From assembly GCA_023382715.1 (NCBI GenBank), contig JAHDWP010000008.1, positions 47,505 through 111,504 on the forward strand: 64,000 bases of DNA. Reading direction: 5' to 3'. Below, one piece after another: positions 27,993-37,843 of the stretch; position 1 is the stretch's first letter, and each line of letters starts with the position of its first letter. The position numbers and the translations under genes were made by a program. A model generated the notes under the pieces. That model was not told the DNA's origin. It ran no database searches and was given only the letters and a program-made list of their open reading frames with translations. Origin of the DNA: Anaerolineae bacterium (GTDB lineage Bacteria > Chloroflexota > Anaerolineae > Aggregatilineales > Aggregatilineaceae).

Positions 27993-28853
27993 TCATTTCG
28001 CTGGCGGCCAATCGGGCGAATCGTCGGGAGAGTCAGTCTCGCGCAGCAGCAGTGCAAGCTGTGGCGCGCTGAGGATCGCTTCCAGCACGCCGCCGCCGAT
28101 CGCCAGCGCCTTCTCGGAAACGGTGAAGCAGTGCTCGCGCTCACCGCGCGGGTCCACATCGCCGATCTTCAGCCCCGCCCTGACCGACACGGACGGGTGA
28201 ATCAGCCCGCGCAGCACGCCATCAAACGGTGCGCGCACTTCCTGGCCGCCGACCGTGGCCAGCATATCGCCGGCGCGCACGGTGTCGCCAATGGCTGCCA
28301 GCGGCGTCACCGTGCCCGCGCAGGGCGCGCGCAGCACGCGGTCGAGCGCGTGCCCCTGCACACTGCCTGGGCTGCCGGTGTCCGGCTGCGCCGACCCCTG
28401 CCAAAGCACCCGGCCCAGGAAGTGCCCCCGGTTCGTCTCGATCACGGCATGGCAGTCCACGCCGGCGGTGAAGCCCGGCCCCAGCCCGATGACCAGCGGC
28501 GCGTCTGTCTGCGCCGTGCCCAGGTTGCGCTTGGCCAGGCGCGCATCCACTACCACCGCCGGGCGCAGCGCGCCGATGCTCGCCCCGTCAGGGTCAACCA
28601 GCACCGGCACCTCGCCGGCAGCCTGCACCTGCGCTATCTCGTCGAGATGGGCCACGCGCCGCGCCGTGAGGCCCTCCACCGCAACCTGGCCCTCGAACAC
28701 CGCCGCAGCCAGGGCGACGGCCCGCCGGATGGCAAGCGGGCGTTCCAGCTCGATCACCAGCACTGGAAAGCCCGCCTTCACCAGCCGGTACACCACGCCG
28801 GAAGCGAGGTCGCCCCCACCCCGAACGATCACGGGAACACGGCTAAATAACAC
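27993..28853 (-). CDS. yqeB: YqeB, selenium-dependent molybdenum hydroxylase system protein
   Basis: The 286-residue protein matches YqeB/EF2563. It starts VPVIVRGGGDLASGVVYRLVKAGFPVLVIE, a Rossmann nucleotide loop. It contains VDARLAKRN, PLVIGLGPGFTAGVDCHAVIETNRGH and a barrel-sandwich-like C-terminus (APCAGTVTPLAAIGDTVRAGD), and ends in GGGVLEAIL. YqeB together with YqeC marks genomes predicted to make a selenium-dependent molybdenum hydroxylase. It overlaps the end of the Mo-subunit gene by 11 bases. Confidence 0.88.
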   Translation of the reverse strand: MLFSRVPVIVRGGGDLASGVVYRLVKAGFPVLVIELERPLAIRRAVALAAAVFEGQVAVEGLTARRVAHLDEIAQVQAAGEVPVLVDPDGASIGALRPAVVVDARLAKRNLGTAQTDAPLVIGLGPGFTAGVDCHAVIETNRGHFLGRVLWQGSAQPDTGSPGSVQGHALDRVLRAPCAGTVTPLAAIGDTVRAGDMLATVGGQEVRAPFDGVLRGLIHPSVSVRAGLKIGDVDPRGEREHCFTVSEKALAIGGGVLEAILSAPQLALLLRETDSPDDSPDWPPAK

Positions 28854-31068
28854 CGAGGCCCTGCTCGCGCAGCCTGACCACCACCCGCTCCGGCGTCAGC
28901 GGGATGCGGTCGAACCACACGCCGGTCGCATCGTGCACCGCCGCCACAATCGCGGGGGCCAGGGGGATGAAAGGCATCTCGGCCATGCCGCGCGCGCCCC
29001 AGGGGCCGCGCGGATCGGTATATTCGAGAATGACCGATTTCGTCTCCTGGGGGATGTCCCAGATCGTCGGGATCAGGTAGGTTGACAGGGTGGGGTTGAG
29101 GATGCGCCCCTCTTTGGTCACCACGTCCTCCATGATGGCGTATCCCAGCGCCTGGATGACCGCGCCCTCTATCTGCCCTTCGATGAGGTGCGGGTTGATG
29201 GCTTTGCCGACATCGTGCGCCGACACCACGCGCATCACATGCACGTGCCCGGTCTCAACGTCCACTTCGACCTCGACGAACTGCGCCATATAGCCATAGG
29301 ACACGTTCGGATCGCAGCGCCCGGTCTCCGGGTCGTAGGGGGTTGTCCTGGGCGCGTTGTAGCGGTAAGTGGCAATGGCCGGGCGTTCCTCGGCCCGCCA
29401 CTTCTCCAGCGCCAGCTCCGCCGCCCCCTTGATCGCGTTGCCAGCCATGAAGGTCATGCGCGAGGCCGAAGTGCTGCCCGAATCGCCGGCGTAGGTTGTG
29501 TCGTGGCCGAGAAGCTCGACCTTCTCAACGGGCACCCCAACCGCCGCGGCGGCCATCTGCACGAAGGCGGTGTGCGCGCCCTGGCCCATGTCAGCGCCCA
29601 CCTCGCGCACCACCACGCGCTCGATCTCGGTGGAGCCGTACAGCTCTATGGTCGCCCAGTTCCCTTCGGGCGCGCCGAAGCTGAACCCGATATTCTTGAG
29701 GCCCAGCGCCATCCCAATCCCGCGCCGCCTGGCCGGATCTGCCGGCTGCGCGACGGGCTGTCGCCGCCACTGTCCATCCGGGCGTTCCCAGTAACCGCTT
29801 TGCACGGCGCCATCGGCGAGCACACGATCCAGCGAGACGCCGGGCGGCAGCGGCGAGCCAACCACGGTGATGCTGCCATCCTTGAGCACGTTCATGGCGC
29901 GCAGCGCGACCGGGTCCATGCCCAGCGCCTCGGCCAGCCGGTTCATCTGCCCTTCAGCAGCGAAAGCGCCTTGCGGCCCGCCGAAGCCCCGAAACGCGCC
30001 GTTGGGCACGTTGTTGGTATAGACGGCGTAGCTGTCCACCTGGGCGTTGGGGATCACATACGCGCCACAGACCATCAGGTGCGCATTACCGAGCACTTTG
30101 GAAGAGGTATAGGCATACGCGCCCGCATCGGCGACGACTTCCGCCTCCGCCGCGACCAGCCTGCCCTCTTTCGTCGCGCCCCACTTCGCGCGGATGGTCA
30201 TGGGGTGCCGCTTGTGATGCCCGATGATGGATTCTTCGCGGCTCCAGATGATCTTGACGGGGCGCCGCAGTTTCCACGCGGCCAGGCCAAGCACGATCTG
30301 CACGGACATATCTTCGCGCCCGCCAAACGCCCCGCCGATGGCCGGGTAGATGATCCGCACCTGCTCTTCGGGCAGCCCCAGGGCATGGGCGACCTGCTGC
30401 CGATCCTTGTGCACCCACTGCCCGGCCACCACCACCGTGACGCGGCCCTCTTCGTCCAGGTACCCCAATCCGGCTTCCGGCTGGAGATAGGCATGCTCCT
30501 GCGCGCCGGTGCGGTACACGCCCTCCACCACCACCTCGGCCTGCGCCCAGCCCGCCGCCATATCGCCGTGACGGATGCGGTAATGGGTCAGAATGTTGCC
30601 CTGGGCGTGCGGGTGAAGCTGCGGTGCGCCTGTTTTCAGCGCCTCTTCCGGATCAGTGATCACCGGCAGGTCTTCGTAGGTGATGTCAATCAAACGGACT
30701 GCTTCGGCAGCCGCCGCCTCGCTGTCAGCCACCACCAGCGCCACCTGGTCGCTGATGCAGCGCACGATGTCCGCGCCCTCTTTGGCGCTGCCCAGCCCAC
30801 ACAGCACCGGCTGATCCGGGATGCCCAGCCCGTACTCGTTGACCGGCACGTCCCTGGCCGTGAACACGGCTACCACGCCGGGGTGGGCCTCAGCTTTGCT
30901 CGTGTCCATGGCCGTGATGCGCGCATGAACGCGATCCGCAAAACGAATCTTCATCCACAACTGGTCTTCCATGTCAATATCGCCAGGATACGCGGTCTCG
31001 CCCAGGACCTTGCCCACCGCGTCGAGGCGGCGCACGCTCTGGCCGATCAACAACTCTTTTTCGCTCAC
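28843..31068 (-). CDS. Xanthine dehydrogenase-family molybdopterin-binding subunit
   Basis: A 741-residue catalytic subunit of the xanthine oxidase family. Two aldehyde oxidase/xanthine dehydrogenase domains are visible: the small a/b hammerhead (residues 15-125) and the cofactor-binding part. Active-site elements of purine hydroxylases are kept: GGAFGGRED with the Glu that contacts purines in bovine enzyme, AFRGFGGPQG with the substrate Arg, and GARGMAEMP with the catalytic Glu697. It should hydroxylate a purine such as hypoxanthine or xanthine. The GTG start has GGAG upstream. The electron-transfer subunit is at 31.8 kb, and yqeB/yqeC-mocA follow directly. Confidence 0.9.
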   Translation of the reverse strand: MSEKELLIGQSVRRLDAVGKVLGETAYPGDIDMEDQLWMKIRFADRVHARITAMDTSKAEAHPGVVAVFTARDVPVNEYGLGIPDQPVLCGLGSAKEGADIVRCISDQVALVVADSEAAAAEAVRLIDITYEDLPVITDPEEALKTGAPQLHPHAQGNILTHYRIRHGDMAAGWAQAEVVVEGVYRTGAQEHAYLQPEAGLGYLDEEGRVTVVVAGQWVHKDRQQVAHALGLPEEQVRIIYPAIGGAFGGREDMSVQIVLGLAAWKLRRPVKIIWSREESIIGHHKRHPMTIRAKWGATKEGRLVAAEAEVVADAGAYAYTSSKVLGNAHLMVCGAYVIPNAQVDSYAVYTNNVPNGAFRGFGGPQGAFAAEGQMNRLAEALGMDPVALRAMNVLKDGSITVVGSPLPPGVSLDRVLADGAVQSGYWERPDGQWRRQPVAQPADPARRRGIGMALGLKNIGFSFGAPEGNWATIELYGSTEIERVVVREVGADMGQGAHTAFVQMAAAAVGVPVEKVELLGHDTTYAGDSGSTSASRMTFMAGNAIKGAAELALEKWRAEERPAIATYRYNAPRTTPYDPETGRCDPNVSYGYMAQFVEVEVDVETGHVHVMRVVSAHDVGKAINPHLIEGQIEGAVIQALGYAIMEDVVTKEGRILNPTLSTYLIPTIWDIPQETKSVILEYTDPRGPWGARGMAEMPFIPLAPAIVAAVHDATGVWFDRIPLTPERVVVRLREQGLGVI

Positions 31069-31249
31069 TGCTTCTCCACACTCCTTGCCATGTAGTCCCG
31101 TTGTGGGCAGGCCCAGGCGATGCGGCGCCAGTTCAGCGGGCGCTCATCGCCCCGTCACAAGGGGCGCAGCCAGAAGAACCCGACGACCGCGCGCCCCCGA
31201 ACCCAGGCCCCCGCCCCACAAACTCGTATCAGCTCTGCCAGCTATCCGC

Positions 31250-31699
31250 TCAGTCTTTCTTGCGCTTGAACTCCCGCTCCTGGCGCTTCAGTTCCTTGAG
31301 ATCCTTCTTGAGCTGCTTGGCGACAGCCTTCTTGTTGGCCGGGGGAGGTCCCATCTGCTTCCACGCGCGGCGCTCCGGGTCGGTGCCATAGGTGGCCAGG
31401 CCGACGGCCAGCATCGCCAGGCCCATCAGGACCAGCCACAGCACCGCAGCGACCAGTATCTCGACGATGTTGTTGCCGTGATAGCGCTCGCTGTCAGCGT
31501 ACCAGTCATAGCCGGCGAACTGCTGGCGCAGATCGCCATAAGCGTCGTCAATGGTCTCGCTCTGATCGCGGCCCAACTCGACCAGCGGGAACGCGATCAG
31601 ATAGGCCGCGATCGCCAGCAGCGCGGCCAACATCAGGCCAATGACCGGCAGCCAGCGATTCGCTCGCCGTTCCCGCTTCTGAGGCGCGTATCTGCTCAT
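31250..31699 (-). CDS. Small two-span membrane protein
   Basis: The 149-residue protein has a basic N-terminus and a first span at about residues 18-42 (LPVIGLMLAALLAIAAYLIA). An outside loop rich in Tyr and Asp follows, then a second span (IVEILVAAVLWLVLMGLAML). A lysine-rich coiled-coil tail ends the protein (KKAVAKQLKKDLKELK). ATG at 31699 has GGAGGGGG upstream. It lies between two hydroxylase subunit genes with gaps of 181 and 137 bases, so it may be inserted rather than functionally linked. No family was recognised. Confidence 0.55.
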   Translation of the reverse strand: MSRYAPQKRERRANRWLPVIGLMLAALLAIAAYLIAFPLVELGRDQSETIDDAYGDLRQQFAGYDWYADSERYHGNNIVEILVAAVLWLVLMGLAMLAVGLATYGTDPERRAWKQMGPPPANKKAVAKQLKKDLKELKRQEREFKRKKD

Positions 31700-31836
31700 C
31701 GCCCCCTCCTCCCCCACGCACAGCCCTGGCCTTCACCAACTTCACAGCCGCCTTCCCTCTGCGCGCGGAACAGGGATTCTCCCATCCGAATTTCGAAACT
31801 CGAAATCCGCCATCCCCCCTCCGCCTGGAGAGTCTT

Positions 31837-33264
<1,428 letters not shown>

Positions 33265-33360
33265 GCACTAACCCTGTCCTTGTGTGGTCACCTATCAACT
33301 GCTCCTGGGAGAGCAATACTAGCATAGAAAAGAACGCTTGCCTAAAGCAGACTTCCTGTC

Positions 33361-33975
33361 TCATGGAACATCCACAATCATGTACGGGTTCACGTTGAGC
33401 ACGGTCGTGCCGGCGAAGACCGTCCGCCGGGGACGCCGGTTGTCCCATGTGTCCACATGGCCGTGCAGCAGGAACATAGGCCGTCCCACGCGCATCAACA
33501 GCCGGAAAGCGTTGAACCCGCGATGGGCGCGGTCTTCCGCGATGTCATGGATGTGGCGCGGCGGAGAGTGGGCCACCAGCACATGTACGCCGTAACCCGC
33601 CCACGCTCGCCGCACCGCCAGGCGCGGCAGCAGGCGCAGCACCTTGATCAGCATCTCGCTCTGCGTGTACTGCGCGTCGCCCTTGTTGTAGCAGATCGAA
33701 CCCTCCAGCCCCACAAACAGATGGCGCTGGAACCTGAGGAAGCGCAGATGCAGATTGTCTCCGCCAGGATGGTTGGGCGCATAGTGGACATCGTGATTGC
33801 CCCGCACGTACAACAGCGGCAGTGTCAGCACGGTCCCGATGAAATCCAGATACTCGACCGGCATGTCGCCGCAGCTCACCAGGACATCAACATCCGCACA
33901 GGACTTGCGCAAGTACGCCGGCTCGTGCAGTTGGGGCTGCACCACGTCGCTGACCGCCAGAATCTTCACCGCCAT
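33361..33975 (-). CDS. Calcineurin-like metallophosphoesterase
   Basis: A 204-residue phosphoesterase. Motifs are CGDMP (GD), RGNHD, AHSPP and LHGHVD, the metal-binding set of the calcineurin superfamily. The first motif, normally DxH, reads SDVV, so one metal ligand is replaced, as in some family branches. The substrate is unknown. It lies 18 bases after xdhC in the same direction, which suggests co-expression with the hydroxylase genes. Confidence 0.75.
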   Translation of the reverse strand: MAVKILAVSDVVQPQLHEPAYLRKSCADVDVLVSCGDMPVEYLDFIGTVLTLPLLYVRGNHDVHYAPNHPGGDNLHLRFLRFQRHLFVGLEGSICYNKGDAQYTQSEMLIKVLRLLPRLAVRRAWAGYGVHVLVAHSPPRHIHDIAEDRAHRGFNAFRLLMRVGRPMFLLHGHVDTWDNRRPRRTVFAGTTVLNVNPYMIVDVP

Positions 33976-33993
33976 GCTTTCTTTTTCGCTCGT

Positions 33994-34818
33994 TCACTCT
34001 CGCTCAGCAGGCTTGGCCGGCCATTGCAGCGACTCCCCGCTGCCGCCGCGCTGCGCCTGGATCACCTCGCCCATGATGCTCACGGCAATCTCTTGCGGCG
34101 TCTCAGCGCCAATGGACAGCCCGATCGGGGCGTGCACGCGGTCGAGATCAGCCTGCGCTATCCCCTTCGCGCGCAGCGCCTCCGCCGTGATCATCCAGCG
34201 CCGGCGGCTGCCGATCAGCCCGATATAAGGCGCGTCTGTGCGCAGCAGCGCGGGCAGCAAAGCCTCGTCCACGATCAGCCCGCGCGTCACGGCGACGATG
34301 TACGTCCGCGCCGAGATCGGGGCCTGCTCCGCCAGGTCGCCCGGCGCAACCGTCAGGTATCCGTCCATGCCGGGTATCTGCTCTGGCGTGGCATAGTCGG
34401 GCCGATCGTCGCTGACAACCACGCGATAGCCCAGCCATTTCGCCAGCTCCGCAACAGCCTTGCCGACGTGCCCGGCACCGATGACCAGCACCGTTGCCGG
34501 GGACAGCAGCGGCTCGACGTAGACGCGCACCGACCCGCCGCACACGCCCGGATCGCCGGATTTCGGATCGGCCAGGTCGTAGCTGACGATGCGGCTCGCC
34601 CCGCTGCGCATGGCCGCCTGCGCCTCGGCGATGACAAACGCTTCCATCTGCCCGCCGCCCACCGTGCCGACGATCTGCCCGTCCGGCCAGACCAGCATCT
34701 TGCTCCCCGCCTGGCGCGGGACGGAGCCTTGCGTTTCCACGACCACGGTCAGCGCGGCGGGCCGCCCCTCCTGCTGGGCGGCGAGCGCGGCTTCGAACAC
34801 AGCTCGATCTTGGCTCAT
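33994..34818 (-). CDS. xdhC: XdhC/CoxI-family molybdenum hydroxylase maturation protein
   Basis: The 274-residue protein matches XdhC: an N-terminal domain with TQGSVPRQAGSKMLV and VGTVGGGQMEA, then a Rossmann domain with VLVIGAGHVGKAVAELAKWLGY and YIGLIGSRRR. XdhC binds molybdenum cofactor and sulfurates and inserts it into xanthine dehydrogenase. ATG at 34818 has AAGGGGACGG upstream. It follows the large Mo-subunit gene by 16 bases. Confidence 0.93.
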   Translation of the reverse strand: MSQDRAVFEAALAAQQEGRPAALTVVVETQGSVPRQAGSKMLVWPDGQIVGTVGGGQMEAFVIAEAQAAMRSGASRIVSYDLADPKSGDPGVCGGSVRVYVEPLLSPATVLVIGAGHVGKAVAELAKWLGYRVVVSDDRPDYATPEQIPGMDGYLTVAPGDLAEQAPISARTYIVAVTRGLIVDEALLPALLRTDAPYIGLIGSRRRWMITAEALRAKGIAQADLDRVHAPIGLSIGAETPQEIAVSIMGEVIQAQRGGSGESLQWPAKPAERE

Positions 34819-34834
34819 AACCGTCCCCTTCGAC

Positions 34835-37800
34835 TCACCCGGCCTGCGCCTGCTGGCGCAGCGCCCGCCAGACGCGCTCCGGCAGCAGCGGCCCGTGCGT
34901 CATGCGGATGCCCGCCGCGTCATAAAGCGCGTTCGCCAGCGCCGGCCCCGCACCGTCCAGCGGAATCTCGGCGACGGCTTTGGCCCCGAACGGGCCGCTC
35001 GGCTCGTAAGTCTCGATGAAGATGACGCCCATCTCCGGCATCTCGTCGGCGCGATAAATCTTGTACGGGCCGAACTGCGGGTTGGTCATGCGCCCCTGCG
35101 CGTCGAAGGCCATCTCCTCGCAATGCCCGTAGCCCAACGCCTGCACCATGCCCCCTTCCACCTGGCCGCTGGCTGTCACCGGGTTGACGATCACGCCGCC
35201 GTCAACGGCCATCACCATCTCGTCCACCGTGAACTGGCCCGTCTCCGTGTCCAGCGTCACCGTCACGTACTGCGCGGCGAAGGGCGGCGGCGAGTCCGGG
35301 CTGACGTAGCTGGCCGTGGCCATGATCTGCTGCTGGTGCTCGTGGTGCAGGCTGTTGAGCGCGATCTCGCGATGCGTCACGCTGCGTCCATCCGGGGCGT
35401 GGGCGGCGCGGTCGCGCAGCACGATGTCCGCCGGCGCGACGGGCGGCGCGCTTTCGTCCTGCTGGCTGAACATCCGCGCGGCGACCTCGCGCATCTGCGC
35501 GGCGACCTTTTCGGCGGCGAGCACCGTCGCCCGCCCCGAAATGTACGTTGTGCTGGACGCATATGCGCCCTTGTCGAAGGGGGTGAAGTCCGTGTCCGAC
35601 GAATAGGTGATGAAGTCCTCCGGCGCGCAGCCGAGCACCTCCGCTGCCATCTGCGTCAGCACCGTGTCCGAGCCGGTGCCCAGGTCGGTCGCGCCCACCA
35701 GCAGGTTGAACGAGCCATCGTCGTTGATCTTGATGCTGGCCGCGCCCATGTCCAGACGCGGGATGGCCGTCCCCTGCATTACCGCTGCCACGCCGATGCC
35801 CCGCCGCAGATGCGGCTTGCCCGGCACCTGGTGCCAGGCCGGGTTGTCGAACCGCTCGTGCCAGCGGATCGCCTTCGCGCCCTGCTCCACGCACTCGGCC
35901 AGCCCGCACGACTGGATGAACTCCGGCGCTGCCTCGCGCCCTTCGCTCCAGGCTTTGCTGGCGGGATGCTCGTCTCCGCTTTTGATCGCGTTGTTCAGGC
36001 GGAACTCCAGCGGATCCCAGCCCATCTCGCGGGCGATCCACTCCATCTGCTGCTCCACCGCCCAGAAGCCCTGCGGCACGCCATAGCCGCGATAGGCGCC
36101 GCTCGGCGGCGTGTTGGTGTAGACGACATCCGCGCGAAACTTGATGTTTGGCGCGTTGTAGAGCGACATGCCCTTGTGGCCGGTGTTGCCCGCCACCGTC
36201 ATGGCGTGTGCGCCGCAAGCCCCGGTATCGCTGAGCGCGTGCATCTGGTTGGCGACGATCATCCCGTCGCGGGTCACGCCCGTTTTCAGCGTCAGGTACA
36301 TGGGATGGCGCGAGCGGCTGGCGTAGAACTCCTCTTCGCGCGTGTATTCCAGGCGCACCGGGCGACCGGTGGCGATGGTCAGGTGCGCGCAGATGTCTTC
36401 GAGCAGCACCTCCTGCTTGACGCCGAAGCCGCCGCCGATGCGCGGCTTGATCACGCGGATGCGCTTCTCCGGCAGGCCGAGCACGGGGGCCAGGATGCGC
36501 CGCGCGTGGAACGGCACCTGCGTGCTCGTGCGGATCACCAGGCGGTCGTCCTCGTCCCACCACGTCACCACCACGTGCGGCTCCAGCGGCGTCTGCTGCA
36601 CTTTCGGGCTGTAGTACACTGCCTCGAAGATGCGGTCGGCCTGGGCGAAGCCCTCCTCCACGTTGCCCACTTCCCAGTCCACGACGGCGGCCAGGTTGCG
36701 CGTCCTGTCCTCAATGTGCCAGCTTTCCGGCTCATTGTGCAGGATGGGCGCGCCTTCTTTCATGCTATCGCGCGGGTCGAAGATCGCCGGCAGCAGCTCG
36801 TACTCGACCTCGATCAGCGCCAGCGCCTTGAGCGCGATCTCTTCCGTCTCCGCCGCCACCGCCGCCACCCGGTCGCCGACGAAGCGCACCTTGTAGTCCA
36901 GGCTGTAATTGTCGTGCGGCCCCGGCTCCGGGTCGCTCTGTCCCGCCGTCGTATAGGGCACGCGCGGCAGGTCCTGGTGGGTCAGCACGGCGTGCACGCC
37001 GGGCAGCGCGCGCGCCCGGCTCGCATCAATGCGCCTGATCAGCGCGTGCGCGTGCGGGCTGAGCAGCAGCTTGCCGACCAGCATCCCGCGAAACTCAATG
37101 TCATCGGTGAACGCCGGGTTGCCCTGCACCAGCTTGCGCGCATCCACCTTGCGCGCGGGCTTGCCCACCTGTTGCAGCGTGTCCACCTCCGGCGCGACGA
37201 GCATCACCGGCAGCGTGCGCGTGGTCACCTGTGGCGTGCCCGGCTGCCCCTGGGGAGCATCCGCAGAAGGCCGTACATCGTCATCCCACTCTGCGGGCCG
37301 CGTGAAGACTTCCGCCGGCACCGGGATCGCCCGCTCCGGCCCGATCGGGGGCACTTCCTCGCCGCGCAGCATCGCCGCCGCGCGCAGCACCGCCTCCACC
37401 GGCTTGACGTAGCCGGTGCAGCGGCACAGCACGCCCGCCAACGCCGCGCGGACATCGTCTTCGGTCGGGTCCGGGTTGCGATCCAGCAGCGCCTGCGCCG
37501 CCAGGATCATCGCCGGGGTGCAGTAGCCGCACTGAATGGCCCCCGTCTCCACAAAGGCCACCTGCAGCGGGTGCAGCGGCTCCGATCCGCGCCAGCCGCG
37601 CTCCTGCGCCCCGCCGAGGCCCTCAATCGTGACGACCGACCGGCCCGCAGCCTGCGCCGCCAGGATCAGCGACGAAACAACCGGCGCGCCGTCCAGCAGG
37701 ACGACATCTGCGCCGCTCATGCCCAGCCCGTCTCCGTACTTGACGCCGAAGACGCCATAGCGGCGCAACAGGCGCAACAGACTCTCGTTCGGCGCAGCGT

Positions 37801-37843
37801 CCAGCGTCAGCGCCTCGCCATTGAGCGAAAAGCTAATCTTCAC
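34835..37843 (-). CDS. XdhD/YgfN-like molybdenum hydroxylase: fused iron-sulfur and molybdopterin subunit
   Basis: A 1002-residue protein with an N-terminal 2Fe-2S region (1-165) fused to the two molybdopterin domains. The helical cluster keeps Cys105, 108, 140 and 142, but the plant-type cluster ligands are replaced by Asp38, Ser43, Asp46 and Ser58, so the distal cluster cannot form. In the active site GGGFGVKQ has Gln where purine hydroxylases have Glu. The Arg in GAYRGYGVPQG and the catalytic Glu959 are kept. These traits resemble the E. coli XdhD (YgfN) family of purine-degradation loci. The GTG start overlaps the stop of the preceding GT-C gene (GTGA), so translation may be coupled. Confidence 0.88.
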   Translation of the reverse strand: MKISFSLNGEALTLDAAPNESLLRLLRRYGVFGVKYGDGLGMSGADVVLLDGAPVVSSLILAAQAAGRSVVTIEGLGGAQERGWRGSEPLHPLQVAFVETGAIQCGYCTPAMILAAQALLDRNPDPTEDDVRAALAGVLCRCTGYVKPVEAVLRAAAMLRGEEVPPIGPERAIPVPAEVFTRPAEWDDDVRPSADAPQGQPGTPQVTTRTLPVMLVAPEVDTLQQVGKPARKVDARKLVQGNPAFTDDIEFRGMLVGKLLLSPHAHALIRRIDASRARALPGVHAVLTHQDLPRVPYTTAGQSDPEPGPHDNYSLDYKVRFVGDRVAAVAAETEEIALKALALIEVEYELLPAIFDPRDSMKEGAPILHNEPESWHIEDRTRNLAAVVDWEVGNVEEGFAQADRIFEAVYYSPKVQQTPLEPHVVVTWWDEDDRLVIRTSTQVPFHARRILAPVLGLPEKRIRVIKPRIGGGFGVKQEVLLEDICAHLTIATGRPVRLEYTREEEFYASRSRHPMYLTLKTGVTRDGMIVANQMHALSDTGACGAHAMTVAGNTGHKGMSLYNAPNIKFRADVVYTNTPPSGAYRGYGVPQGFWAVEQQMEWIAREMGWDPLEFRLNNAIKSGDEHPASKAWSEGREAAPEFIQSCGLAECVEQGAKAIRWHERFDNPAWHQVPGKPHLRRGIGVAAVMQGTAIPRLDMGAASIKINDDGSFNLLVGATDLGTGSDTVLTQMAAEVLGCAPEDFITYSSDTDFTPFDKGAYASSTTYISGRATVLAAEKVAAQMREVAARMFSQQDESAPPVAPADIVLRDRAAHAPDGRSVTHREIALNSLHHEHQQQIMATASYVSPDSPPPFAAQYVTVTLDTETGQFTVDEMVMAVDGGVIVNPVTASGQVEGGMVQALGYGHCEEMAFDAQGRMTNPQFGPYKIYRADEMPEMGVIFIETYEPSGPFGAKAVAEIPLDGAGPALANALYDAAGIRMTHGPLLPERVWRALRQQAQAG

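Noticed and set aside
29188..31095. A 635-codon plus-strand frame opposite the xanthine dehydrogenase Mo subunit
   Set aside because: Antisense shadow with the same composition bias and no recognisable motif.
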